From: Geovibrio thiophilus
GTDB lineage: Bacteria; Chrysiogenota; Deferribacteres; Deferribacterales; Geovibrionaceae
Assembly (NCBI RefSeq): GCF_004087915.1
Contig: NZ_CP035108.1
Coordinates: forward strand, 620,001-684,000
Direction: 5' to 3'
Length of the DNA: 64,000 nucleotides
Shown here: positions 33,726 through 43,309 of the stretch, in pieces
Numbering within the stretch: position 1 is the stretch's first letter
Layout: each line of letters starts with the position of its first letter
Made by a program: the position numbers and the translations under genes
The notes under the pieces: generated by a model
Database searches by the model: none
What the model was told of the DNA's origin: nothing
The model's input: only the letters and a program-made list of their open reading frames with translations

Positions 33726-34046
33726 TCAGCAGCACTCCTGCTCGCACTTGGTCATGGCGTGGATCGCTTCCTCATCGTCCGCTTCCTCAAAAAAGTCCAT
33801 GATGAACGGGGCATTCTTGCAGACTATGTAGAGCAGCACCTCTCTTGAATCCAGCTTGGGGTCTCTGGCGTAATATGCTTCGGGGATAAGGCTTATGAAC
33901 TTGTCCCAGAAGGCGTTGCCCGTGTCTGTCTCTTTCAGTACACGGAGCAGGTTGTCCACCACTGCGCAGGCGTTGTCGAAGCAGTTTATATTTTTAAAGC
34001 TCGTGTAGCTTTCATCGACATTAATATTCTTTTTGCAGTCACACAC
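33726..34046 (-). CDS. unknown cysteine-containing protein
   Basis: I do not recognise it. From the GTG at 34046, which has GAGAGGGGG upstream, it has 106 residues starting MCDCKKNINVDESY and ending TKCEQECC. An in-frame ATG at 34106 would add 20 residues but has no ribosome-binding site and would cover promoter-like TATATA sequence, so I prefer GTG. Cysteines at both ends suggest metal binding. Confidence 0.6.
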   Translation of the reverse strand: MCDCKKNINVDESYTSFKNINCFDNACAVVDNLLRVLKETDTGNAFWDKFISLIPEAYYARDPKLDSREVLLYIVCKNAPFIMDFFEEADDEEAIHAMTKCEQECC

Positions 34047-34193
34047 TAGACGCCCCCTCTCTTTCAAATAAGGTATAACTATATAAGGTTTTGAGGATTT
34101 TTCCATAATTTTTGAAATAAATATTAAGCCTGATTTGTGCTTAAAAGGAAAGATTCAGCGCCCGAAGCGGCTCTGCGGGCGCCGATTAAAGTT

Positions 34194-34610
34194 TTATCCG
34201 GTTATTCCCAGTCTCAGGTATTCCTTAAAGATGCACCTGTCCATTACAAACGGGATATTTGCGTATTCCGCCATGCGCTTACCTTCTTCCGTGATCACAT
34301 CCTCCTGAAGCCAGATGAGCCCCGCTTCCCTGCCTATCGCCTCACGCACCACTTCGGCGGCAACGTCACTCCTGCGGAAAACATCGACAATATCAGGCTT
34401 AACGGGAACTTCCGCTACGCTGTCATAGGTGGGCACACCCAGAACCTCTTTCTCCACGGGGTTCACGGGGTAGACTGTATATCCGTTTTTCATAAGAAAT
34501 TTCATTATTCCGTTGCTCGCTCTTTCCGGCTTGTTAGACGCGCCGACTATGACCACGGTCTTTGCTCCGGTAAGGAGAGATTTTAACTGGTCATCGGTTA
34601 AATTAGTCAT
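34194..34610 (-). CDS. CoA-binding Rossmann protein (YccU family)
   Basis: 138 residues: a CoA_binding domain with VVIVGASNKPERASNGIMKFL as the nucleotide loop, YPVNPVEKEVLG, and GLIWLQEDVITEEG. Proteins like this bind coenzyme A; their physiological role is not settled. A GC hairpin at 34159-34181 (CGCCCG/CGGGCG) behind the stop may end the transcript. Confidence 0.88.
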   Translation of the reverse strand: MTNLTDDQLKSLLTGAKTVVIVGASNKPERASNGIMKFLMKNGYTVYPVNPVEKEVLGVPTYDSVAEVPVKPDIVDVFRRSDVAAEVVREAIGREAGLIWLQEDVITEEGKRMAEYANIPFVMDRCIFKEYLRLGITG

Positions 34611-34679
34611 GGCTTCCTCCGTTATTTTATATATATTATGATCTACATAAACCCTAAGCGTGTCAAGGAAGGATATGAA

Positions 34680-35303
34680 ATGATACAGAGCCTCTACAGC
34701 TCCTCATCCGCATTGCTGGCTTATTCCAAAGCGCAGGACTCAACCGCGCACAATATAGCCAATGTCAATACGCCTGCGTTTCAGTCCTTTTCACAAACCT
34801 TTTCGGAGCTTGCTAATCAGGGCGGAGTGAAGCTGAATTCCGTCCGCACCGATGAAGGCACGGGCTACCTCATCCCCACCGGCAATTCCCTTGATTTCTC
34901 CATAAACGGAAACGGCTATTTCAAAGTGACTGATGCCGAAGGAAACGAGTCCTACACCAGACGCGGGGATTTTTCCGTGGACGCGGCAGGAGATCTCGTT
35001 ACGAAGGATGGGGGCATTGTCGCCGCAGGCGTAGCAGACGGCGGACGGCTTGAAATCGCCGACAACGGCGAGATATTCTCTGACGGAGCCTACAAAGGGC
35101 GCATAGAGGTTGTGGACAAAAACGGCAACCCCATGCCCGAGGACTCATACGGCATAGAGCAGGGAACTCTTGAAGCCTCAGACACGGACATAGCCAAAGA
35201 GATTGTGGACAGCATGGTCTACCTCAGTTCATATAAGGCAAACATAGTCACCACACAAACCGCAGATCAGATGCTCGGAACCATCATCGACATGATGGCG
35301 TGA
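34680..35303 (+). CDS. flagellar basal-body rod/hook-type protein, isolated from flagellar operons
   Basis: 207 residues with the flagellar rod N-terminal motif (YSKAQDSTAHNIANVNTPAF) and C-terminal Flg_bbr_C segment (DSMVYLSSYKANIVTTQTADQMLG), plus the FlgF/FlgG middle (DFSINGNGYFKVTDAEGNESYTRRGDFSVD). The ATG at 34680 is chosen because AAGGAAGGA precedes it by six bases. It is shorter than FlgF or FlgG (about 240-260). No other flagellar gene is in the window, so its exact position in the rod cannot be named. Confidence 0.87.
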   Translation: MIQSLYSSSSALLAYSKAQDSTAHNIANVNTPAFQSFSQTFSELANQGGVKLNSVRTDEGTGYLIPTGNSLDFSINGNGYFKVTDAEGNESYTRRGDFSVDAAGDLVTKDGGIVAAGVADGGRLEIADNGEIFSDGAYKGRIEVVDKNGNPMPEDSYGIEQGTLEASDTDIAKEIVDSMVYLSSYKANIVTTQTADQMLGTIIDMMA

Positions 35304-35315
35304 GCGGACACAAGT

Positions 35316-36467
35316 CTATTCTATTATCCTTAAAATATCGTTAAGCACATCTTCCGTGTCCTCCACTCCCAGAGAGAGGCGGACGAGGGAATCACTTATT
35401 CCTCTGGCGGCTCTCTCAGCAGGGGGCATAGCCGCATGGGACATCATGGGAGGATATGAGATAATGCTTTCCACTCCGCCGAGGCTCACAGCGAATGCAG
35501 CGTACTGCATCTCCTTCAGCAGCCTGTGGGTGAGCTCGGTGCTTTTAAGCTCAAAGGAGAGCACAGCGCCCGCTCCGTCACTCTGCGCCCTGTTTATTTC
35601 ATAACCCTTGTGTTTTTTCAGTCCGGGATAGAGAACCTGCTTTACGTTCGGATGTTTCTCCAGAGCTTCGGCTATTGCCTGCGCCGATTTCTGCCCCGCT
35701 TCCATGCGCACTCCGAGTGTCTTGAGCCCTCTGATAACCAGCCAGCAGTCGTTAGGCGGGAGAACAGCGCCCACTGAGTTCTGTATGTATTTTATCCTTT
35801 TTCCCAGCGCCTTGTCAGCGGTTACGGCGAATCCGCAGAGAACATCACTGTGTCCGTTGAGGAACTTTGTTCCGCTGTGAAGCACTATGTCACACCCAAG
35901 TTCCAGCGGGCGCTGGAGGTATGGGCTCATAAAGGTGTTGTCCACCAAGGTAATGAGGTCATATTTCTTTGCCAGAGCGCTCATAGCCCTGAGATCGGTG
36001 ATTTTCATCAGCGGGTTTGAGGGTGTTTCAAGGTACAGCGCCTTGGTTTTGCCGGGGATTATCGCCTTTTCAAACGCGCTCAGGTCTGTAGCATCGGCGA
36101 ATGTCGCCTCTATTCCGAAGCGGGAGAGCAGCCCAGTGAGCACACGCCATGTTCCGCCGTACACATCCTCACAGACCACAAGATGATCCCCGGGGGAGAA
36201 TATCATAAGCGCCGCGGAGATTGCCGCCATGCCGGAGGCAAAGGCGTATCCGTGTGAGCCGCCTTCGAGATCCGCTATGATTTTTTCCAGCGTCTCTCTT
36301 GTGGGGTTGCCCGAGCGGGAGTAATCATATTCGCCGAACTCGGTGACGGATTTCTGCCTGAATGTCGAGGCGTGTATGAGGGGGACGCTAAGGGCGCCGG
36401 TGTGCGGGTCTGTGTCATAGCCTGTGTGAACAAGGCGGGTGTTTCTGCCAGCTTTTTTATCAGTCAT
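35316..36467 (-). CDS. PLP-dependent transsulfuration enzyme (cystathionine beta/gamma-lyase type)
   Basis: 383-residue Cys/Met-metabolism fold-type I enzyme. The PLP lysine is in HSGTKFLNGHSDVLCG; YDYSRSGNPTRETLE and SLGGVESIISYP are family signatures. It follows its paralogue directly, as metI-metC do in Bacillus subtilis, where the second enzyme cleaves cystathionine to homocysteine. Sequence alone does not separate beta- from gamma-lyase activity. Confidence 0.85.
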   Translation of the reverse strand: MTDKKAGRNTRLVHTGYDTDPHTGALSVPLIHASTFRQKSVTEFGEYDYSRSGNPTRETLEKIIADLEGGSHGYAFASGMAAISAALMIFSPGDHLVVCEDVYGGTWRVLTGLLSRFGIEATFADATDLSAFEKAIIPGKTKALYLETPSNPLMKITDLRAMSALAKKYDLITLVDNTFMSPYLQRPLELGCDIVLHSGTKFLNGHSDVLCGFAVTADKALGKRIKYIQNSVGAVLPPNDCWLVIRGLKTLGVRMEAGQKSAQAIAEALEKHPNVKQVLYPGLKKHKGYEINRAQSDGAGAVLSFELKSTELTHRLLKEMQYAAFAVSLGGVESIISYPPMMSHAAMPPAERAARGISDSLVRLSLGVEDTEDVLNDILRIIE

Positions 36468-37625
36468 TTATACTTCTCCGTTTTCGATTGCGTTTCTGAG
36501 GTCTTCTATGAGGTCGTCCGCATGCTCCACACCAATGGAGAGGCGGAGAAGCCTGTCCGTTACTCCGAGGCGCTCCCTTATCTCCGGCTCTATGTCCGCA
36601 TGGGTCTGGACTGCGGGGAAGGTGACGAGCGATTCTGTTCCGCCGAGGCTTTCGGCGAAGTGGAATACCTTTACGCTTTTAAGAATCTGCGGCACGAGAG
36701 CAGGAACGTCAATCTCAAATGATACCATGCCGCCGAAGCATTTTGCCTGCTTAGCCTGAACATCGTGCCCTTTGTGGCTTTTCAGCCCGGGGTAAAAGAC
36801 CTTTTTCACTTTCGGATGCGTGTTGAGAAATTCCGCGATTTTTTGCGCGTTTTCCGACTGCTTTTCGATGCGGAGATGCAGGGTTTTAAGCCCTCTGAGC
36901 ACAAGCCAAGCGTCATTCGGAGCAAGGATTGAGCCGACGGAGTTCTGGAAGAAGAACAGCCTCTCCCCGAGCTCCTGTGTCTTCGTCACAAGCACTCCCG
37001 CAACCACATCATTGTGACCGCCGAGATACTTGGTGGCGCTGTGGAGAACTATATCCGCCCCAAGCTCTAAGGGGCGGAGTGAACAGGGAGAGAGGAATGT
37101 GTTGTCAACAACGTATATTACGCCTTTCTTGTTTGCAAGCTCACCGAGAGCTTTTATATCCGCCACCCTCAGCATGGGATTGGTGGGCACTTCCACAAAG
37201 AGCATCTTGACCGCAGCGTCCTCAAGCGCCGTCTCAACCGCCGCAGTGTCGGACGTGTCGATGTACACCGCCTCAATGCCGTACTGGGCGTACACCTTCC
37301 GGAAAATGCGGTATGTTCCGCCGTAAAGGTCTTCGGTTATCAGAACCTTATCCTTCGGCGCAAGCAGGCGGATCACGTTATCCACCGCAGCCATGCCTGA
37401 GGAGAAGGCGAGCCCTCTTGCTCCGCCCTCAAGCTCCGCCATTGCCGTTTCGAGTGCTTGTCTGGTGGGGTTTGCCGTTCTGCTGTAGTCAAAGCCTGTG
37501 CTCTCCCCGAGAGCCGGATGGCGGAATGTGGCGCACTGGTGGATAGGCGTGCTGATTGCCCCTGTGTGCGGATCTCTTCTGCTGCCCGCCTGAGCGAGAA
37601 TGGTATCTATATTTAAATTTTTCAT
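36468..37625 (-). CDS. PLP-dependent cystathionine gamma-synthase-type enzyme
   Basis: 385 residues, same family as its downstream neighbour: DYSRTANPTRQALE, PLP lysine in HSATKYLGGHNDVVAG, ESLGGTESLVTFP. Sequence order suggests the MetI-like partner that makes cystathionine or homocysteine from acylated homoserine. Its TAA is followed immediately by the ATG of the second enzyme. The start has AAGGTG five bases upstream. An 84-base gap separates it from a small leader ORF. Confidence 0.85.
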   Translation of the reverse strand: MKNLNIDTILAQAGSRRDPHTGAISTPIHQCATFRHPALGESTGFDYSRTANPTRQALETAMAELEGGARGLAFSSGMAAVDNVIRLLAPKDKVLITEDLYGGTYRIFRKVYAQYGIEAVYIDTSDTAAVETALEDAAVKMLFVEVPTNPMLRVADIKALGELANKKGVIYVVDNTFLSPCSLRPLELGADIVLHSATKYLGGHNDVVAGVLVTKTQELGERLFFFQNSVGSILAPNDAWLVLRGLKTLHLRIEKQSENAQKIAEFLNTHPKVKKVFYPGLKSHKGHDVQAKQAKCFGGMVSFEIDVPALVPQILKSVKVFHFAESLGGTESLVTFPAVQTHADIEPEIRERLGVTDRLLRLSIGVEHADDLIEDLRNAIENGEV

Positions 37626-37709
37626 GAAAACACCTTATTTCTTTTATGTAAGGGTATGTGCCTGACGATTTTGCCGGTGAGAGCCCCGCAAGGGAGAAAA
37701 TGTCTATGA

Positions 37710-37817
37710 TCAGCGCATTCGTGCGCCGGATACGGCAATTTCTTCCGTGCGGGTGCTATTGAATGAGGGGAGGGGGGACTGCGGGCAATTGATTTCGGAA
37801 AAGTTTGATTCGGTCAT
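37710..37817 (-). CDS. candidate 35-residue leader ORF ahead of the transsulfuration genes
   Basis: Not in any family I know. It starts MTESNFSEINCPQSPL and ends SGARMR. Translation is likely because a strong AAAGGAG stands six bases before its ATG. It lies between the cysK terminator and the first transsulfuration gene. Inside it TTGCCG (from ATTGCCGTATC) can pair with CGGCAA further down the leader, so an attenuation role is possible, but it has one cysteine and only an internal methionine near the end, not a run of either. Confidence 0.45.
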   Translation of the reverse strand: MTESNFSEINCPQSPLPSFNSTRTEEIAVSGARMR

Positions 37818-37844
37818 AATCTGCTCCTTTAACATATAAAAATA

Positions 37845-37876
37845 CAGGGCTGACGCTTTTGCCGCATACAGCCCTG
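37845..37876 (-). terminator. terminator or attenuator behind cysK
   Basis: CAGGGCTG and CAGCCCTG form an 8-bp stem; on the minus strand TATTTTTATA follows. It separates cysK from the leader ORF and the two downstream genes, which may be reached only by read-through or a promoter overlapping this hairpin. Confidence 0.75.
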
Positions 37877-37889
37877 TGCAAGTTTATTG

Positions 37890-38831
37890 TTATGCCGTGA
37901 CTTCGGGATCGGCGTAAAGTGTTGTGGAGAGGTAGCGCTCTCCGGTATCGGGGAAAACGACAACGATGAGCTTCCCTGCGTTTTCGGATCTGGAGGCTAT
38001 TTCCTTGGCGGCGTGGAAAGCGGCGCCGGAGGATATTCCCACAAGAAGCCCGTCCTCTTTGGCAAGGAGGCGTGAAGCGGCAAATGCCTCAGTGCTTTTG
38101 ACTCTGAATACTTCATCCACTGCCGTTCTGTCAAATACCTGAGGCACGAAGCCGGCTCCTATACCCTGAATTTTATGGGGTGCGGGGCTTCCACCTGAAA
38201 GCACGGGGGACTCATCCGGCTCAACGGCGATTATCTGAACGGAGGGCTTCTTCTGCTTGAGAACCTGCCCCACGCCTGTGATTGTTCCGCCTGTGCCCAC
38301 GCCGCCTATTATAATGTCAACCTTGCCGTCTGTGTCACGCCAGATCTCCTCCGCGGTAGTAGTCCTGTGTATGGCGGGATTTGCGGGGTTGTTAAACTGC
38401 TGAGGGATGAATGAGTTGGGCGTTTCCGTAGCGAGTTCCTCAGCCTTTGCCACTGCGCCCTTCATGCCGAGGGGTCCGGGGGTGAGTACGATTTCCGCTC
38501 CGTATGCTTTAAGGAGCGCGCGGCGCTCAATGCTCATTGTTTCGGGCATAGTGAGGATCAGTCTGTAGCCCCTTGCCGCGCTGACCAGTGCGAGGGCTAT
38601 ACCAGTGTTGCCGCTTGTGGGCTCTATGATGACAGTGTCTTTATTGATGAGACCCGCATCTTCTGCGGATTTGATCATCGCAAACCCTATTCTGTCCTTC
38701 ACACTGCCGCCGGGGTTGAATGATTCGAGCTTCGCCACGATTCTGCCCTTTGCGCCCTGAGCCGCGCGTCCGATGGCGAGCAGCGGGGTGTTGCCGATTA
38801 AGTCAGTGAGTGTTTCTGCTATTCTTCCCAT
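37890..38831 (-). CDS. cysK: cysteine synthase (O-acetylserine sulfhydrylase)
   Basis: 313-residue fold-type II PLP enzyme. PLP lysine K45 is in [20 protein letters not shown] binds the cofactor phosphate region and [13 protein letters not shown] the phosphate. It joins sulfide to O-acetylserine. Close spacing to the two transsulfuration genes makes a sulfur amino acid cluster. Confidence 0.95.
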   Translation of the reverse strand: MGRIAETLTDLIGNTPLLAIGRAAQGAKGRIVAKLESFNPGGSVKDRIGFAMIKSAEDAGLINKDTVIIEPTSGNTGIALALVSAARGYRLILTMPETMSIERRALLKAYGAEIVLTPGPLGMKGAVAKAEELATETPNSFIPQQFNNPANPAIHRTTTAEEIWRDTDGKVDIIIGGVGTGGTITGVGQVLKQKKPSVQIIAVEPDESPVLSGGSPAPHKIQGIGAGFVPQVFDRTAVDEVFRVKSTEAFAASRLLAKEDGLLVGISSGAAFHAAKEIASRSENAGKLIVVVFPDTGERYLSTTLYADPEVTA

Positions 38832-38934
38832 ATGATTTCTCCTTTTATATATAAATTCTATGGATTTTATGTAGTTTTAAGAAAAATAGATCAGATACAG
38901 TACGATGTCAATAGTATATTTTAGCATAAAGTAA

Positions 38935-38958
38935 GCCTCCGCTGTTCCCCGCTGAGGC
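38935..38958 (-). terminator. terminator of the cus operon
   Basis: GCCTC and GAGGC close a hairpin that on the minus strand is followed by TTACTTTA, 37 bases behind the cusA stop. Confidence 0.55.
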
Positions 38959-38994
38959 ATTTTGCAGGGAAAGCGGAAGCAGGAGAGAGCGCCG

Positions 38995-41900
38995 TCAGAC
39001 TTTGTTAACGGAGTTCATGCTCTTTTTTATTCCGAACTGCCGCCACGTGTAGTAAACGGCAGGGATTATAACCAGAGTGAGAAAGGTTGAGGTGACCATG
39101 CCCCCTATCATAGGCGCTGCGATTCGTTTCATAACATCCGCCCCGCTGCCAGTAGCCCACATAATGGGTATTAGCCCTATGATCAGCGTGGCGACGGTCA
39201 TTATCTTCGGGCGCACTCTCTGCACCGCTCCGTAGATAACCGCCTCCCGCAGGTCTGAGAGACTGTTCATTTTTCCCGCCGTTATGCGTTCGTCATACGC
39301 CTCATCCAGATAGACTATCATTATGACGCCCGTCTCCGCCGCCACTCCGGCAAGGGCTATGAGCCCAACCCAAACCGCCACGGAGAGGTTATAGCCGAGG
39401 AAATACAGGTACAGAAAGCCGCCTATCAGGGCGAAAGGCACAGAGAGCATCACTATCGCCGTTTTGGTTACCGAGCGGAAGTTCAGGTACAGAATGATGA
39501 ATATCAGCACGAGGGTGAGAGGAACCACTATGTTGAGCTTCTCCTTCACACGCATCATGTATTCGTACTGACCGCTCCACTGCATGATATAGCCCTGCGG
39601 AACAGTGACTGCTCCGTCAACCGCTTTCATGGCACGTTCAACGTAGCTGCCTACATCCGTGCCTGCGTCAATGTCGACATATATATATGAAACAAGGAGT
39701 CCGTTTTCATTCTTAAGCATGTCGGGACCTGATTTCATGTAGACGTCCGCCACTTCCCCGAGGGGAACATAGCCGCTTCTGCCGCCGGCTTCACCCTCTG
39801 AACCCATGCCGCCGGATGCCGGAGCCGCAGCTCCGCCCATGCCCACGGGGATCAGAACGTTTTTGATCGATTCAATGTCCGACCTGAACGCTTTTTTGTA
39901 GCGCACGGCAACGGGGTAGCGTTCCCTGCCTTCCACTGTTCTGGTGACGGGCATGCCGCCGATTGCGGATTCTATCACCATGTTCACGTCCTCAATTGTG
40001 AGCCCGTGCCTTGCCAGCCTGAACCTGTCCGGCTCTATGTAGAGATAGTAGCCGCCGTCTGTTCGTTCGGCGTAGACGCTCCTTGTGGCTTGAACGGTTT
40101 TCAGCACTTCCTCAAGCTTCTGCCCCGTCTCCTGCAAAATAACCGGATCTGCGCCGTATATCTTTATTCCCACAGGGGTTTTTATTCCCGTGGAGAGCAT
40201 GTCGATTCTCGCCTTGATGGGCATTGTCCATGAGTTTACCCAGCCCGCCACCTGAACCTTGGTATTGAGTTCCTCTATGATTTTGTCCCAAGTCATCCCT
40301 TCCCGCCATTCACTTTCCGGCTTGAGAGTTATCACTGTTTCAGCCATTGAGAGCCCTGCGGGGTCAGTGGCGCTCATGGCGTTCCCTGCCTTGCCGAAGA
40401 CTGTTTCCACCTCAGGCACGCTTTTTATCAGCCTGTTCTGCGTCTGGAGGCTTTTTGCCGCCTCCGCGGCGGATATGCCGGGCAGGGTGGTAGGCATGTA
40501 GAACACCGTGCCCTCGTTCAGCGTGGGCATGAACTCCGAGCCGAGCCTTTTAACGATCGGATATGAGGCGCCGACGGCTATGATTGACAGAACAATCACA
40601 GCATACCTGAACTTAAGCGCCAGATGCACAAAGGGGCGGTAAAGGAACACGAGAACTTTCGTAACGGGGTTTTTGTCCTCCGCCAGAATTTTACCCTTAA
40701 TGAATATAACCATCAGCGCCGGAACCAGAGTCACCGAGAGGAAGGCGGCAAACATCATCGCAAAGGTTTTAGTGTATGCCAGCGGCTTGAACAGCCTGCC
40801 CTCCTGAGATTCCAGAGTGAACACAGGCAGGAACGAGACGGTGATGATAAGCAGTGAGAAGAACAGAGGGGCGCCCACTTTCTTGGCTGCGTTTATTATA
40901 GTTTCCACTCTGTCCGCTTCGGGGTTGTGCTCAAGCTGCTTGTGGGCGTTCTCCACCATAACAATGGCGGCGTCCACCATGGCGCCGATTGCGATCGCTA
41001 TTCCGCCGAGAGACATCACGTTTGAGGTAAGGTTGAGATAACGGAACATCACGAAGGACATAATAATGGCAACCGGCAGGGTGATGATCGCCACCATAGC
41101 CGAACGGAAGTGGAAGAGGAACACCATGCACACAAGGCTGACGATTATAATCTCCTCTATAAGCTTATCCCGCAGGGTTTTGATAGAGTTGACGATAAGC
41201 TCCGAGCGGTCATACACGGGCACAAGCTCCACGCCTTCGGGGAGAGTTTTTTTAAGCTCCTCCGCCTTTGCCTTCACTCTCTCTATAACCTCAAGGGCGT
41301 TTTCGCCGTAGCGCATTACTATGATGCCGCCCACAGTCTCACCCTCGCCGTCAAGATCAGCTATGCCTCTGCGCATGGAGGGACCCGTCTCAACAGAGGC
41401 TACATCACCTATGAGAACCGGCACGCCCCGTTCGTCAAAATCGACTACTGTATTCTTTATATCCTCCGTTGAGGAGATGTAGCCCAGCCCTTTTATCATG
41501 AAGTCACGTCCGCTGAACTCAACGGAGCGCCCGCCCACGTCACGGTTGCTGTTTCTTACCGCTTCGGTGATTTTCGTCACGGGTATGCCGTATGCCCTGA
41601 GCCTGTCCGGATCGAGGTTGATCTGGTATTCCTTTATATGTCCGCCCACTGAGGCAGTTTCCGCCACACCCTTAACCTCTTCAAAGGCGTATTTCAGGTA
41701 CCAGTCCTGAAGGGAACGGAGTTCCGCGAGGTTGTACTTATGCGCAGTGTCTTTCAGTGCGTACTGATATATCCAGCCCACTCCCGTGGCGTCCGGTCCC
41801 AGAGAGGGGTTCACGTCCGGCGGAAGCTGACCCCTTATTTTGCTTATGTATTCGGAAACACGGCTTCTCGCCCAGTATATGTCCGTGTCATCCTCAAAGA

Positions 41901-42186
41901 TTGCGTAAACATACGAGAACCCGAAGAACGAATAACCCCGCACAACCTTCACCTTCGGAGCGGCAAGGAGGCTGCTCACAAGAGGGTAGGTTATCTGATC
42001 CTCCACCAGATCAGGGCTTCTGCCTGTCCACTCGGTGAAGATGATCACCTGAACATCACTCAGGTCGGGTATTGCGTCCAGCGGGGTCTTTTTAACAGAC
42101 CATATCCCCCAGCCTGTGATCATAAGCGTGAGGAGGATTATGACAAATTTGTTTCTCGCCGAGTATTCAATGAGTTTTTCTATCAT
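38995..42186 (-). CDS. cusA: heavy-metal RND efflux pump, CusA type
   Basis: 1063 residues of the HME-RND family with twelve membrane helices and two large periplasmic loops. MVDAAIVMVENAHK is the conserved segment of helix 4 region. Methionines in ATDPAGLSMAE and RIDMLSTGI align with two of the three CusA copper-binding methionines, favouring Cu(I)/Ag(I) over zinc or cobalt. A glycine- and alanine-rich insertion (GMGGAAAPASGGMGSEGEAGG) in a periplasmic loop is unusual. Last gene of ytkA-like, cusC, cusB, cusA. Confidence 0.93.
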   Translation of the reverse strand: MIEKLIEYSARNKFVIILLTLMITGWGIWSVKKTPLDAIPDLSDVQVIIFTEWTGRSPDLVEDQITYPLVSSLLAAPKVKVVRGYSFFGFSYVYAIFEDDTDIYWARSRVSEYISKIRGQLPPDVNPSLGPDATGVGWIYQYALKDTAHKYNLAELRSLQDWYLKYAFEEVKGVAETASVGGHIKEYQINLDPDRLRAYGIPVTKITEAVRNSNRDVGGRSVEFSGRDFMIKGLGYISSTEDIKNTVVDFDERGVPVLIGDVASVETGPSMRRGIADLDGEGETVGGIIVMRYGENALEVIERVKAKAEELKKTLPEGVELVPVYDRSELIVNSIKTLRDKLIEEIIIVSLVCMVFLFHFRSAMVAIITLPVAIIMSFVMFRYLNLTSNVMSLGGIAIAIGAMVDAAIVMVENAHKQLEHNPEADRVETIINAAKKVGAPLFFSLLIITVSFLPVFTLESQEGRLFKPLAYTKTFAMMFAAFLSVTLVPALMVIFIKGKILAEDKNPVTKVLVFLYRPFVHLALKFRYAVIVLSIIAVGASYPIVKRLGSEFMPTLNEGTVFYMPTTLPGISAAEAAKSLQTQNRLIKSVPEVETVFGKAGNAMSATDPAGLSMAETVITLKPESEWREGMTWDKIIEELNTKVQVAGWVNSWTMPIKARIDMLSTGIKTPVGIKIYGADPVILQETGQKLEEVLKTVQATRSVYAERTDGGYYLYIEPDRFRLARHGLTIEDVNMVIESAIGGMPVTRTVEGRERYPVAVRYKKAFRSDIESIKNVLIPVGMGGAAAPASGGMGSEGEAGGRSGYVPLGEVADVYMKSGPDMLKNENGLLVSYIYVDIDAGTDVGSYVERAMKAVDGAVTVPQGYIMQWSGQYEYMMRVKEKLNIVVPLTLVLIFIILYLNFRSVTKTAIVMLSVPFALIGGFLYLYFLGYNLSVAVWVGLIALAGVAAETGVIMIVYLDEAYDERITAGKMNSLSDLREAVIYGAVQRVRPKIMTVATLIIGLIPIMWATGSGADVMKRIAAPMIGGMVTSTFLTLVIIPAVYYTWRQFGIKKSMNSVNKV

Positions 42187-42187
42187 G

Positions 42188-43309
42188 TCAGAACCCCTTT
42201 ACGGGACTGATGCCTTTAAGCTGCGCTTCGGAATCCAGCAGGAAGTTTGCTCCCCTAGCCACAGTCTCTCCTTCGGACAAGCCCTGACGAACCTCTGTAA
42301 AGCCTTCATTCTGAGCGCCTGCGAGTATCTCACGGGGTTCAAAACGCCCTTCGCCGAGACTGACAAAGACTATTTTCCGCCTGCCGTCGTCTATAACAGC
42401 GTCGGACGGAACCGCAAGAACCCTGCCCGCCGGAAATTTAGCCAGAATCTCAGTATACATAGCGGGCTTCAGCAGTCCGCTGCTGTTGTTTACCAGAAAG
42501 CGCACCTTAAGGGTTCTGGTTCTCTGTGAAACCTCGGGGTAGATGTAGTCCGCCGTGAGCTCATAAACCACGTTCGGAACCCCTGACAGTGTCACTTTCG
42601 CCTTGCTTCCGACTCTTATATATTTCAGTTCGTCCTCATACACATCCGCTATGATCCAGAGGTTAGCGAGGCTCACAGCGCTGAAAAGTTCCATGCCGGG
42701 CTCGGTTTTCATCCCTTCGCTGACGTTTTTCGCCGTGACATATCCGGAGGCGGGGCTGTATAGCGTGACAGTTTTTTTCACTCTGCCTGTTTTCTCTATC
42801 TCCTGAATCTGCTTTTCCGTGATGTCCCAGTATCTTAGCCTTTGTCTGGCGCTTTCGGTGAGACGTTTTGCGTCCTCAGAGAACACTTTTCCGTATGCTC
42901 CGCCGGAGGACGGGCTGACATTTGCCGAATGCTTGAGAAATGCCAGATACTCTTCCTGAGCGGCTACCGCTTCCGGACTGTATATTTCGGCGACCCGTTC
43001 GCCTTTTTTGACATTTCTGCCCTTGTAGTCTATGTAAAGCTTCTCGATCCATCCGCCGAACTTGCTGTTGACGGAGAATGAAGATGTTTCGTCAACCTGA
43101 ACTATGCCCGGGAGTTTCAGCGTTTTTACCGACTCTCTGTATTCCGTTTTTGCGGGCTTAACGCCGAGCTTCTGTATCAGTTCGCCGGAAAGCTGAATGG
43201 ACGGGGCATCCTCAAACATGCTGAAATCATCCGCATACGCGGCGGGGGTAATGAGGAGCGCCGAGGCTAATAGAGGTAAAAATGTTTTATTCAGGTATCT
43301 GCGTGCCAT
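42188..43309 (-). CDS. cusB: CusB-type periplasmic adaptor (membrane fusion protein)
   Basis: 373 residues with a signal peptide (FLPLLASALLITPAAYA). It has the lipoyl-barrel halves (FGGWIEKLYIDYKGRNVKKGE and YSPASGYVTAKNVSEG), a helical hairpin, and the beta-barrel domain. It links the RND pump to the outer-membrane channel. The N terminus overlaps cusC by 23 bases, and cusA begins one base after its stop. Confidence 0.92.
   Translation of the reverse strand: MARRYLNKTFLPLLASALLITPAAYADDFSMFEDAPSIQLSGELIQKLGVKPAKTEYRESVKTLKLPGIVQVDETSSFSVNSKFGGWIEKLYIDYKGRNVKKGERVAEIYSPEAVAAQEEYLAFLKHSANVSPSSGGAYGKVFSEDAKRLTESARQRLRYWDITEKQIQEIEKTGRVKKTVTLYSPASGYVTAKNVSEGMKTEPGMELFSAVSLANLWIIADVYEDELKYIRVGSKAKVTLSGVPNVVYELTADYIYPEVSQRTRTLKVRFLVNNSSGLLKPAMYTEILAKFPAGRVLAVPSDAVIDDGRRKIVFVSLGEGRFEPREILAGAQNEGFTEVRQGLSEGETVARGANFLLDSEAQLKGISPVKGF

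Noticed and set aside
37626..37890. SAM riboswitch (S-box) ahead of the transsulfuration genes
   Set aside because: The conserved S-box core segments are absent on the minus strand; a translated leader ORF is seen instead.
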